A DNA stretch of 64,000 bases from JAWKHR01 sp041394725. GTDB taxonomy: Bacteria > Acidobacteriota > Vicinamibacteria > Vicinamibacterales > SCN-69-37. Location: contig JAWKHR010000010.1 in assembly GCA_041394725.1 (NCBI GenBank), positions 62,001 to 126,000 of the forward strand, written 5' to 3'. Made by a program: the position numbers and the translations under genes. The notes below the pieces were generated by a model that was not told the DNA's origin, did not search any database, and worked only from the letters and a program-made list of their open reading frames with translations. The first letter of the stretch is position 1; the number at the start of each line of letters is the position of its first letter. This document shows, one piece after another, positions 31,148 to 39,792 of this stretch.

Positions 31148-32254
31148 ATGCACGCCCGCCTCCAGGCCCTGGGACTCGCCGACGTCGCCGCGAAGCTCGA
31201 CGCGCGCGAGCGGCTGAGCCTGGACGACGGCGTCCGCCTGTTCGCGTGCCCGGACCTGCACGCGATCGGCTGGCTCGCCAACCGCGAGCGCGAGCGCCGG
31301 CACGGCGACACGACGTACTACAACTTCAACCTGCGGCTCGAGGCGACCAACGTCTGCGTGGCGAGCTGCCTGTTCTGCTCGTTCGCGCGGCTCAAGCCCG
31401 GCGACCAGGACGCCTACACGATGTCGCTGGAGCAGGTCTTCGACAAGCTCCGCCGGCGCGCCCACCAGCCCCTCACCGAGGTCCACGTCGTCAACGGCCT
31501 CCACCCCGACCTGCCGTTCTCGTACTACGAGGACATGCTGCGCGGGTTGAAGGCGATCCGGCCGGACGTGCAGCTGAAGTGCTTCACCGCGGTCGAGATC
31601 GCGTTCTTCGCGGACCTGTACGGCAAGACGGACGAGCAGGTGCTGCGCGAGCTGATGGCCGCCGGCCTCGACTCGCTGCCCGGCGGCGGCGCGGAGGTGT
31701 TCGCCGAGCGCGTCCGCCGGAAGATCTGCCACGACAAGGCCGACGCGGACCGCTACCTCTCGATCCACCGCCTCGCGCACCGCCTCGGGATGAAGACGAA
31801 CGTCACGATGCTCTACGGCCACATCGAGACGATGGAGGAGCGGGTGGACCACATGCTGCGGTGCCGCGCGCTCCAGGACGAGACGGGCGGCCTGCAGGCG
31901 TTCATCCCGCTCGCGTTCCACCCCGACAACAACCAGATGCGGAAGCTGCCGGCCCCGTCGGCGAGCGACACGCTGCGCGTGATCGCGGTCTCGCGCCTGG
32001 TGCTCGACAACATCGCCCACGTGAAGGCGTTCTGGATCGCGACCGGCGTGGACGTGGCGCAGCTCGCGCTCTGGTACGGCGCCGACGACCTCGACGGCAC
32101 CGTGCAGGAGGAGCGCATCTACCACATGGCCGGATCGCGCACGCCCGAGACGCTGACCACCGACGACATCCGCCGTCTGATCCGCGCCGCCGGCCGCACG
32201 CCGGTGGAGCGGAACACGGTGTACGAGGTGGTGGAGAGCGGACGGACGCCCTGA
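31148..32254 (+). CDS. mqnE: MqnE, aminofutalosine synthase (radical SAM)
   Basis: 368 residues. Joins chorismate-derived 3-enolpyruvylbenzoate to the S-adenosylmethionine adenosyl group in the first steps of futalosine menaquinone synthesis. The cluster motif C-x3-C-x2-C is CVASCLFC at about residue 75, preceded by YYNFNLRLEATN. Other family blocks: EVHVVNGLHPDLPFSYYEDM, GLDSLPGGGAEVF, KTNVTMLYGHIET and FIPLAFHPDNN. This set fits MqnE better than MqnC. Together with mqnD it implies menaquinone by the futalosine route. Confidence 0.92.
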   Translation: MHARLQALGLADVAAKLDARERLSLDDGVRLFACPDLHAIGWLANRERERRHGDTTYYNFNLRLEATNVCVASCLFCSFARLKPGDQDAYTMSLEQVFDKLRRRAHQPLTEVHVVNGLHPDLPFSYYEDMLRGLKAIRPDVQLKCFTAVEIAFFADLYGKTDEQVLRELMAAGLDSLPGGGAEVFAERVRRKICHDKADADRYLSIHRLAHRLGMKTNVTMLYGHIETMEERVDHMLRCRALQDETGGLQAFIPLAFHPDNNQMRKLPAPSASDTLRVIAVSRLVLDNIAHVKAFWIATGVDVAQLALWYGADDLDGTVQEERIYHMAGSRTPETLTTDDIRRLIRAAGRTPVERNTVYEVVESGRTP

Positions 32255-32295
32255 GGCCTTTTCCGCCTTGGGCCTTTCCTGTAAACTGAAAGTGT

Positions 32296-32356
32296 CAAAT
32301 CCTGAAGCCGGCAGATAGCCGGGGGCCCGGAGGGTCCGACAGGATTTGGCTTTTTT
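32296..32356 (+). terminator. Leader hairpin plus T tract before nadA
   Basis: CAAATCCTG (32296-32304) pairs with CAGGATTTG (32340-32348), closing a branch that contains CCGGC-AGATA-GCCGG and a second short GC stem. Six T residues follow at 32351-32356. It may terminate mqnE transcription, or act as an attenuator or riboswitch for nadA, whose ATG is 46 bp further on. I could not match the conserved core of the acidobacterial nadA-motif (NAD+-I) riboswitch. Confidence 0.65.
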
Positions 32357-32402
32357 CACGTCTGGAGATTGTGATTTGTTTCACAAGCCGGGTGTGGGCG
32401 AC

Positions 32403-33545
32403 ATGCAGATTCAGGTCCTGACCGACTACGAGAAGACCCGCCTCAGCGAGCGCCAGCCGCTCCCCGAGGCGTACCTCCGCCTCGACGAGGCGGAGATGGA
32501 GATCCGCATCGCCGCCGCGAAGGCCGCCCTCGGCCGCCGGCTCGTGATCCTCGGGCACCACTACCAGCGCGACGAGGTGATCCGCTGGGCCGACCACACC
32601 GGCGACTCGCTCAAGCTCTCGCAGCTCGCCGCCAGCCAGCACGAGGCCGACTTCGTCGTCTTCTGCGGCGTGCACTTCATGGCCGAGAGCGCCGACGTGA
32701 TGGCCGCGCCGGGCCAGCAGGTGATCCTGCCCGACCTGGCCGCCGGCTGCTCGATGGCCGACATGGCCGCGATCGACCAGCTCGAGATCTGCTGGGAGGA
32801 GCTGCGCACGCTCGGCGCCGCCTCCGTCGTGCCCGTGACCTACATCAACTCCACCGCGGCGATCAAAGGCTTCTGCGGCGAACACGGCGGCATCGTCTGC
32901 ACGTCGAGCAACGCCGCCGAGGTGATGGCGTGGGCGTGGGCGCGCGGCGAGCAGCTGCTGATGCTGCCCGACCAGCACCTCGGCCGGAACACCGCGTACG
33001 CGATGGGTGTGCCCCTCGACCGGATGGTCGTCTGGGATCCGGAGCTGCCGATGGGCGGGCTGACCGCCGAGCAGGTGGCCGCCGCGCGGCTGATCCTGTG
33101 GAAGGGGCACTGCAGCGTCCACACGCGCTTCAACGTCCGGCACGTCGAGGCGTTCCGCCAGGCGCATCCCGGCGGCCGGGTGATCGTGCACCCGGAGTGC
33201 ACGTTCGAGGTCGTCCAGGCCGCCGACGACGTGGGATCGACCGAACACATCATCCGGACCGTGACGAACAGCCCGGAGGGATCGGTCTGGGCCGTCGGCA
33301 CCGAACTGCACCTGGTGAACCGGCTCGCGCACGACCTGGCGCCCGCGCGCACGGTGATGACGCTCGACTCGATGGGCTGCCTCTGCTCGACGATGTTCCG
33401 CGTGTCGCCGAATCACCTGCTGTGGATCCTCGAGGGCCTCGTCGACGGCGAGGTCCACAACCGCATCGTCGTGCCCGAGCCGACGAAGACGTGGGCGCGG
33501 AAGGCCCTCGATCGCATGCTCGACCGCGCGACCGTGACGGCCTGA
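32403..33545 (+). CDS. nadA: NadA, quinolinate synthase
   Basis: 380 residues from the ATG at 32403, which gives the normal N-terminus; an upstream TTG in the terminator would add 19 unlikely residues. NadA condenses iminoaspartate with dihydroxyacetone phosphate to quinolinate for NAD synthesis, using a [4Fe-4S] cluster. Blocks: VILGHHYQRDEVIRWADHTG, FCGVHFMAESADVM, LAAGCSMADM, YINSTAAIKGFCG, CTSSNA, HPEC and MGCLCSTM. The cysteines that ligate the cluster lie in these last motifs and in the AGCSMAD block. No nadB or nadC is adjacent. Confidence 0.94.
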   Translation: MQIQVLTDYEKTRLSERQPLPEAYLRLDEAEMEIRIAAAKAALGRRLVILGHHYQRDEVIRWADHTGDSLKLSQLAASQHEADFVVFCGVHFMAESADVMAAPGQQVILPDLAAGCSMADMAAIDQLEICWEELRTLGAASVVPVTYINSTAAIKGFCGEHGGIVCTSSNAAEVMAWAWARGEQLLMLPDQHLGRNTAYAMGVPLDRMVVWDPELPMGGLTAEQVAAARLILWKGHCSVHTRFNVRHVEAFRQAHPGGRVIVHPECTFEVVQAADDVGSTEHIIRTVTNSPEGSVWAVGTELHLVNRLAHDLAPARTVMTLDSMGCLCSTMFRVSPNHLLWILEGLVDGEVHNRIVVPEPTKTWARKALDRMLDRATVTA

Positions 33546-33600
33546 CCGATCCGTCGCGCCCGCGACCCGACCGTTCCGCGACGCCGCGTGGTCCTCACGG

Positions 33601-33630
33601 CGTCACGCGACCGTCACGCGGCGTCACGCG
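33601..33630. repeat. CGTCACGCG short tandem words
   Basis: Three copies of CGTCACGCG at 33601-33609, 33612-33620 and 33622-33630 with irregular 1-2 bp spacers, in the gap before the superoxide dismutase gene. Confidence 0.6.
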
Positions 33631-33703
33631 GCCGTCGCCTCGTCATGCCGGGCATTTCGCGTCATACTGAAGGGACTGCATTCTTTCAAAGGAGACGAGA
33701 CTC

Positions 33704-34303
33704 ATGCCGCACACCCTGCCGCCGCTCCCGTACGCGCTCGATGCGCTCGAACCGCACATCGACGCGAAGACGATGGAGATTCACCATGGCAAGCACCACG
33801 CCGCCTACGTGAACAACCTCAACGCGGCGCTGGAGAAGCACCCGGAGCTGCAGGGCAAGAGCGCCGAGGATCTCCTGAAGGACCTGTCGGCCGTGCCCGA
33901 GGCCATTCGCACCGCGGTCCGCAACAACGGCGGCGGCCACGTGAACCACACGATGTTCTGGACGATCATGGGCCCGGGCAAGGGCGGCGCGCCGTCGGGG
34001 AAGATCGGCGACGCGATCAAGAGCACGTTCGGCAGCTTCGACGCGTTCAAGGAACAGTTCACGAAGGCCGGCGCGACCCGCTTCGGCTCGGGCTGGGCGT
34101 GGCTCGTCGAGTCCAACGGCACGCTCTCGATCGAGAGCACGGCCAACCAGGACAACCCGATGAGCGACGGCAAGCACCCCGTCATGGGCGTGGACGTGTG
34201 GGAGCACGCCTACTACCTCAAGTACCAGAACCGCCGCCCCGACTACCTCGCCGCCTGGTGGAACGTCGTCAACTGGGACGAGGTGGCCAAGAGGCTGCGA
34301 TAG
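33704..34303 (+). CDS. sodA: Superoxide dismutase, Mn/Fe type
   Basis: 199 residues. Metal ligands are present: His in EIHHGKHHAAYVNNLN, His in GGGHVNHTMFW, and Asp/His in MGVDVWEHAYYLKYQ. GGHVNH and the TANQDNP glutamine favour manganese or a cambialistic enzyme. No signal peptide, so cytosolic. AAAGGAG precedes the ATG by 9 bp; CATACT near 33663 is a possible -10. Converts superoxide to hydrogen peroxide and oxygen, consistent with protection of the Fe-S enzymes coded nearby. Confidence 0.95.
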   Translation: MPHTLPPLPYALDALEPHIDAKTMEIHHGKHHAAYVNNLNAALEKHPELQGKSAEDLLKDLSAVPEAIRTAVRNNGGGHVNHTMFWTIMGPGKGGAPSGKIGDAIKSTFGSFDAFKEQFTKAGATRFGSGWAWLVESNGTLSIESTANQDNPMSDGKHPVMGVDVWEHAYYLKYQNRRPDYLAAWWNVVNWDEVAKRLR

Positions 34304-34320
34304 TCCAGGGAGCCTCCATT

Positions 34321-34566
34321 GCGGATTGGTGATCTGAGATTGGTGAATTGATTGCCAATCGACGATTGGCGATTGGGGATTGAACGATCATTGGCGATTT
34401 TGCGATCGGCCGATTGAGGGATTGACCCTCGCCGGCCGCCAATCCTCAATCGCCAATTCCCCAATCACCAATCCCCGGCCGAGCCGGGGCTGCAAAATCC
34501 TCAATCCAGATCGTCACCCGCAATCACCAATCGTCAATCAATCGCCAATCTCAGATCGCCAATTCC
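34321..34566. repeat. Inverted word-repeat element C (ATTGGCGATTG words)
   Basis: The left half is dense in GATTGG, TTGGCGATT and GATTGA words; the right half is dense in their complements (CCAATC, AATCGCCAA). Exact arms include GATCTGAGATTGG at 34331-34343 and its complement at 34545-34557. The centre has GC-rich hairpins such as CCCCGG-CCGA-GCCGGGG near 34474-34490. The AT-rich composition is foreign to the surrounding genome. It fills the gap between the converging sodA and moeA genes; no ORF or known RNA seen. Confidence 0.85.
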
Positions 34567-35800
34567 TCAATGGCGCTGGATGAGCGTCACGCGCACTTCC
34601 ACGCCTTCGTCCAGCGCCCCCGTTCCCGCCGGGATTTCGATGAACCCGTCGGCGTCGGCCAGGCTCGTGATCTCGCCTGATCCCTTGAAGGCGGGTTCGA
34701 CGCGGCCGTCCGTGACGCGCACCGTGAAGAACTGGTGCCGGTCCTCCGGCGAGACGATGCGGCGGGCCAGCGGGAGCGTGACGCGCGTCGGTTCCCAGGC
34801 GGGCAGGCGGGCCAGCCGGCGGAGGAAGGGCACCAGCAGCAGGTAGCCGTTCGAGAGGCACGCGGTCGGGTTGCCCGGCATGCCGAACACCGCGCGGTCG
34901 CGCACCAGGCCGAACGCGGTGGGCTTGCCGGGCTTGACCGCGATGCCGTGGAACCGGAGCGCGCCGTCGCGCGCCAGCGCGTCGCGGACGACGTCGTGGT
35001 CGCCGGCCGAGCTGCCGCCGGACACGACGATGACGTCGGCCGCCGCGGCCGCGTCGAGCGCGGCCTCGATCGACGCGAGCGTGTCGCGCGCGATCGGGAT
35101 CCGGCGCGCCACGCCGCCGTGGCGGGCGACGATGGCGCCGAGCGTCAGCCGGTTGATCTCGAAGATGCAGCCGGCGGGCGGCGGCTGGCCGGCGCCGCCG
35201 GGCAGCGCGGCTGCGCCAGCGCCGCCAGCTCGACGAGCTGCCGCTGGTCGATCGCGCGATCTTCCGGCTGCGGATCTTCGACGGTCCGCCGCGAGGCGAG
35301 CGGCGCTGGTCGCGCTCGAGGTATCGCGCGCCGTCGTTGCGCGCACCATCAGGTTGCCGACGCGGAGGCCGACCGCGGCCGACGCTGGCCGATCGCGGGC
35401 ATCGTCACCCGCACCGGTGTCCGCGAGCGTCGCGCGACGTGCTCGACCATGACGACCGCGTCGGCCCCGCAGCGGCGCGCTGGTCGAGACGAGCGCGCAC
35501 TGGCCGCGGCCGACGCGCAGCGCCGGTGCGCCTTGGCCCATCGCGCGACCGCCGATGTGTGAGCGCGCGGCGGCGCGGCTGGTCATGGCGCCGAGTGCGT
35601 CGAGCGCGACCAACGCGTGGTGCCGTCCATGACGGAGCGGTGGAACGGCGTATCGTCCACGTCCGCCAGCACGTCGCGGGCGGGGCTACGCGCTCGTCCG
35701 CGCGGTCCAGCGTGACGGTCTCGGTGGTGGTCGATCGGGATCGCGTCGCGAGGGACCAGCTCGAGCGCACCGAAGGTGACGAGGAGGTCAGGGGACGCAT
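34567..35800 (-). pseudogene. moeA: MoeA, molybdopterin molybdotransferase (5' half frameshifted)
   Basis: The C-terminal 175 residues are clean MoeA: DVIVVSGGSSAGDHDVVRDA, FHGIAVKPGKPTAFG, FGMPGNPTACLSNGYLLLVP, ending VEVRVTLIQRH. The N-terminal half is recoverable only by switching frames (RDVLADVDDTPFHRSVMDG, then LVALDALGAMTSRAAARSHIGG), with indels between about 35150 and 35780. A likely ATG with GGAGG upstream is at 35798-35800. MoeA inserts molybdenum into molybdopterin. Whether the damage is biological or technical is unresolved; see the findings. Confidence 0.8.
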
Positions 35801-36307
35801 CCCGGTCAGCCTCCAGCAGCGCCGCCAGGTGCCCGAGCTCCGGTGATAGAGGCGCGTCATCGCCAGGCGCACCGCGGCCTCCGAACCGGCAGGAAGACGG
35901 CCTTCCGCCCGGCGAGGCCGGCCGAGGCGCGCGGAGAGCATCGCGGCCGGGCCGATCTCGTCGAAGCTCAGGCGGCGGAACAGCTCGCCGACGGCCGTCG
36001 AGGCGCCGGTCGAGGAGCGGTGCCAGCGCGTCCACCGCCGGTCACGGGGCGCGACGCCGGTGCCGCCGGTCGTGACGAGTGATGTCGACGTCGGGACGGG
36101 CCAGCGCGGCGCGGGCGGCGCGGTGGATGTCGTCGGGCTCGTCGCGGACGATCTCGCGGCCGGCCGGCACGTGACCGGCCTCCCGGACCAGCGCCTCCAC
36201 GGCCGCGCCTGCCGTGTCGGTAACCTCGTGCGGGTGTCGCTCACGGTCAGGACGAGACGATGCCGGCGCGTCCGCGCGCCTGATGCTTTGCCACCGATAC
36301 GCCGCAC
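35795..36307 (-). pseudogene. moaB: MoaB/MogA-type molybdopterin adenylyltransferase, frameshifted
   Basis: The start RIGGKASGARTRRHRLVLTVSDTRT is the family N-terminus, the adenylation motif TTGGTGVAPRDR follows near 36050, and FRRLSFDEIGPAAMLSARLG and LPAGSEAAVRLAM come from the C-terminal half. These are in different frames, requiring several indels between about 36060 and 36260. It directly precedes moeA on the minus strand, so the two would act in succession in molybdenum-cofactor synthesis. Diverges from the GH3 gene across 53 bp. Confidence 0.75.
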
Positions 36308-36360
36308 ATGTTACGGCAATCGGTGGATGGTGCGCGCAGGATCACCTGACGCGACGACCG

Positions 36361-38173
36361 ATGATGGCGTTCGTGCTGGGCGCTGGCGTGGCGGTGCTAA
36401 AGGTGAGGCCAGGCTGGCCGGCGGCCACTGCGCCGGCGCTGCCTGACACCCTGACCGCGCGGCGACGCGCTGGGTGGCGACACGCTGAAGAAGATGTCGC
36501 TCGACGACAAGGTCGGGCAGGTCGCTTCACCGCGGTCAACTCGTCCTACCTCGCCACCGATTCCGACGACTTCGAGCAGGCGCCGACCGGGTCACGCGCC
36601 CGCGGCTGGGCGGCGGCACGTCTTCGGCGCCGCGGTGCCGGTGCTGCTGGCGCTGCCCAATCGCGCGCATGGCAGCGTGCGACTCGGCCAGCCGCTGGCG
36701 GCGGCGTCGATCCTGAACCGGCTGCAGTCGCGCGCCGCGGTGCCGCTGCTCGTCACCGGCGACTTGAGGCCGGCGCCGGCTTCCGCCCGAGGGCGCCACC
36801 GTCTTCCCGCGATCGATGGCGGCCGCCGCGGCGGGCGACGAGTCGTCGTCGAGGCGGCGCGGATCACGGCCGAGGAGTCGCGCGATCGGCGTGCACCTGG
36901 ACTTCTGCCCGTCGCCGACGTCAACGACAACCCGCGCAACCCCGTCATCAACACGCGGTCGTTCGGCGAATCGCCGAGGACGTCGGGCGGCTCACTGCGG
37001 CCTACGTGCGCGGCCTGCACGCTGGCGGGATGCTCGCCACGCTCAAGCACTTTCCGGGGCACGGCGACACCGACGTGGACTCGCACTCGGCTCGCCCGTC
37101 ATCACCGAGCCGCGCGACCGGCTCGACTGATCGAGCTGGCGCTGTTCCGCGCCGGGATCGCGTCGGCGCCGACGCGGTGATGACGGGACACATCCAGGTG
37201 CCGCTGCTCGACCCGGCCAGGAGTTCAGCCCGGCGACGCTCAGCGCGCCGATCGTGGGCGGCCTGCTGCGCACCGAGCTCGGCTTCGAGGGCCTGATCGT
37301 CACCGACTCGATGGGCAGGCCGGCCGCGGTGACCGAACGGCTGACGCCCGACGAGGCCGCCGTCCGCGCCTTCCTCAAGCCGGCAACGACATCGTCCTGC
37401 ACTCGCCGGACGTGACGAGGCGGCGGTCCGCGGATCAAGGCCGCGGTCGAGCGCGGTGACATCCCGATGGACCGGCTGACGCGTCCGTGCGGCGTCCGAT
37501 CGACGAAGAAGGCGTTCGGCCTGCACAAGACCCGAGGTGCCGCTCGATCAGGTCGCCGAGCACGTCGGCGGCCGGCGCGCATGAAGAGGTCGCGAGGCAG
37601 ATCAGCGCGCGGTCGATCACGCTGCTCAAGGACGACCGCAACCAGTGGCGTCGCCAGCGTGCCGCGCGAATCACCGATCCTCTACCTGGTTATGCTGGAC
37701 TACCCGTCGGCCAGCACTGGCGCGCCGAGCCGACGACATCCGAGCTGCGGACGCGGTGGCCGAACCTCACGCCGGTCGAGTCGCTGTCCGACGCCTCGTC
37801 GCCCGGCGAGCTGGACCTCGTGCGCGCCAGCGTTCCACGCTACGACGCCATCGTCGGTCTCGGTGTTCGGGTGCGCGGCGTCGGCGAGCGGCCGGCTGGA
37901 TCTCTCACCGCCGCTCGTGAAACTGCTGGGCGACTCGCCCGCGCGAGCGCCGAACACGTGGCCGATGGTCACGGTCTTCTTCGTGAACCCGCATGGTGAT
38001 GGCGGCGCTGCCGCCAAGCGGCGGTGCTGCTGATTTACGACTACTACGACCTGGCGGAGGCCTCGGCGGCGCGGGCGCTGGCGGGGAGACCCTGGATCGG
38101 CGGCCGCCTGCCGGTCACCCCGCCGGGCTGTCTGACCGGGGCCGGGGACCTGGTCCTCGGCAGGAGGGAGTGA
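36361..38173 (+). pseudogene. GH3 beta-N-acetylhexosaminidase (NagZ-like), multiply frameshifted
   Basis: Recognisable blocks in three frames and correct order: MSLDDKVGQVAS (36494), LGQPLAAASILNRLQSRAAV, VADVNDNPRNPVINTRSFGE, LATLKHFPGHGDTDVDSH (about 37030, with the general acid/base dyad), GADAVMTGHIQVPLLDPA, LIVTDSMG with the nucleophile Asp (about 37300), and a C-terminal ELDLVRASVPRYDAIV domain. The end WIGGRLPVTPPG leads to the TGA at 38171. At least eight indels are needed. An intact relative would cleave GlcNAc from peptidoglycan or chitin fragments; the N-terminus looks like a signal peptide, so export is likely. Confidence 0.8.
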
Positions 38174-38282
38174 CGGGCCCCGGCCCTGCCTCGCCCCGGA
38201 CGTTCCGGCGGCGAGTCGTCCGGCGGGGACGGCTGTTCGGCCTCGCACGGCGGGTGGGAAGCTGGTATATTGAGGTGTTTGC

Positions 38283-38360
38283 GCGCCCTTAGCTCAGCGC
38301 TGGATAGAGCGTCTGGCTACGAACCGTGAGGCCAATGCCCGAGTCGTGCAGGGCGCGCCA
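38283..38360 (+). tRNA. tRNA-Arg (ACG), apparently damaged
   Basis: The acceptor stem GCGCCCT/AGGGCGC with 3' GCCA, the TAGCTCAG..GGATAGAGC D-arm and the CTACGAA anticodon loop identify tRNA-Arg(ACG). The D-loop has two extra bases (GCGC), the 3' side of the anticodon stem is altered, and the T arm lacks a proper GTTCGAAT loop. It lies at the end of the indel-rich zone. tRNA-Arg(ACG) is normally needed by the cell, so sequence error or a second intact copy elsewhere must be assumed. Confidence 0.6.
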
Positions 38361-38627
38361 GATATAGTCCGGGGCTTCGCCCGCCGACTCCCGACTGGCC
38401 TACTCGCGGGGCCCTTTGCCCTGCTCCGGCTCGCCAGACTTCGTCGCTATCGCTCGCTTCGTCGGCTTCCGCTCACAATCATCACCGGTTCGTGGCTTCG
38501 GCGGACGACCGGCCCTCTCGCGTGCTTCGAGGGCCTCAGCACGCCTCGAGCCTCGTCGAGGGGCGAGGCCCCCAAGCCCACTCCGTCTCGACCGCCGTCG
38601 CGCACGCGAAAAGGCGGTTCGCCAGGC
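38361..38627. other. Gene-free stretch after the tRNA
   Basis: 267 bp in which I see no gene, promoter or repeat with confidence. It contains GC-rich word-like runs (TCGCTATCGCTCGCTTCG) and a short hairpin around GCCTCGAGCC...GGGGCGAGGC near 38550. Reading frames on both strands show only biased composition. Confidence 0.5.
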
Positions 38628-39683
38628 TCACTCGCTGACGCCCGTTCGCGGAGGCCTTGGCCTCCGCTCAGACGACGGACCTTGGGCGAGGGCCTGCCGG
38701 CAGTACTCGAGGCACTTGCTGATCTCGGCCGCGCGCGTGGATCCCCCGGGAACCGGGTACTCGAGTTCGATCGTCGCCGGCATCGTCCATCGGTTGCGTT
38801 GGACCAGGTGCAGCAGGTCGGTCAGCGGCGTGTCGCCCTGGCCCCACGGCATGTTGGCGCCGCCGTTGGCCGGCGTGCGGCGATCCTTCATGTGGAAGCT
38901 GGCAATGCGATCGTGGAACTTCTCGAAGAACGGGAGCGGACTCTCGCCGGTGCCGGCCACGTAGTGGCCGACGTCGATGTTCGACATGTTCGCCGGAGAC
39001 GCGGCGAACGCCTCGTCGAACGCCGTCATGCTGCCCTGCGTGTGGGTGTGGTACGCCGCGTAGATCTTGCGGCGCTCGGCGAACCGGCCGATCCGGCGCA
39101 GCAGGGCGCCGTCGGTCGGCAGCTCCATCGTCACATGCGAGGCGCCGAGCGCTTCGGCCACGTGGAACACGTACTCGTACTCCTCGTCGGTCATCTCGAG
39201 GTCGAGGCCCGAGTCGAACTTGAAGCCGTAGATGCTGACGCCGGCGTCGTTGTACATCGCGCGCAGCGCCTTGAACCGATCCATGGAGACCGAGGTGCGC
39301 CAGGCGCGCACCGTGTCGGCCGCCTCACGTCGCGCGGCGGCCTGCGCGGCGCGTTCTTCGTCGGTCATCTGGCCACGCCCGCCACCCCGGCCGCCACCGC
39401 GGCCTGAGACGGTCGGCGGACGTCCGGCAAACGCCTCGACCGGTGACGTCTGCAGCTCGATGGCACTGATGCCAATGCCCGTCACGACGCTGAGAATGCT
39501 CTCCGCGTCGCCCGCCTCCCGGCCGAGGCTGTACGGCACGATGAGACCGACCTGGACACCGTTGATCAGCGAATTCGGCCTGGCGGCCTGCGTCACGCCG
39601 GCCAGCAGCCGCCTGGGACCCGACACCAGCGCCCCTGCCGAGGCGGCAAGCGCCAGTCTGCCCAATTCACGCCGGGTGAACAT
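38628..39683 (-). CDS. Tat-exported sugar-phosphate isomerase/epimerase-like TIM barrel
   Basis: 351 residues from the ATG at 39681-39683 with GGAGG 4 bp upstream. N-terminal twin-arginine signal (FTRRELGRLALAASAGALVS). The body is an AP-endonuclease-2/xylose-isomerase barrel: GISAIELQTSPVE, GFKFDSGLDLEMTDEEYEYV, AAYHTHTQGSMTAF, FHMKDRRTPANGG and the C-terminal ATIELEYPVPGGST, with the His/Glu/Asp residues that usually bind a divalent metal. A Gly/Arg-rich loop (SGRGGGRGGGRGQM) interrupts the early part. Periplasmic location is inferred; substrate unknown. Confidence 0.85.
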   Translation of the reverse strand: MFTRRELGRLALAASAGALVSGPRRLLAGVTQAARPNSLINGVQVGLIVPYSLGREAGDAESILSVVTGIGISAIELQTSPVEAFAGRPPTVSGRGGGRGGGRGQMTDEERAAQAAARREAADTVRAWRTSVSMDRFKALRAMYNDAGVSIYGFKFDSGLDLEMTDEEYEYVFHVAEALGASHVTMELPTDGALLRRIGRFAERRKIYAAYHTHTQGSMTAFDEAFAASPANMSNIDVGHYVAGTGESPLPFFEKFHDRIASFHMKDRRTPANGGANMPWGQGDTPLTDLLHLVQRNRWTMPATIELEYPVPGGSTRAAEISKCLEYCRQALAQGPSSERRPRPPRTGVSE

Positions 39684-39792
39684 CGCGGCCTCCTGTGTTG
39701 TTGCGGACGCGGGCATTGTAGCAGTCCGCATCGCGGCGTCTCCGGGCGACGGCGGTCGTCCCGCGCGCGTCGAGGGAGGGGCGCGCCCGCGC

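Noticed and set aside
32346..32402. Extended nadA start at the TTG in the terminator
   Set aside because: It would add 19 residues read from the T tract and hairpin, absent from NadA proteins; the ATG at 32403 gives the normal N-terminus.
34321..34566. CRISPR array or integron attachment site
   Set aside because: Words are degenerate and orientation flips in the middle; there are no equal-length spacers and no integrase.
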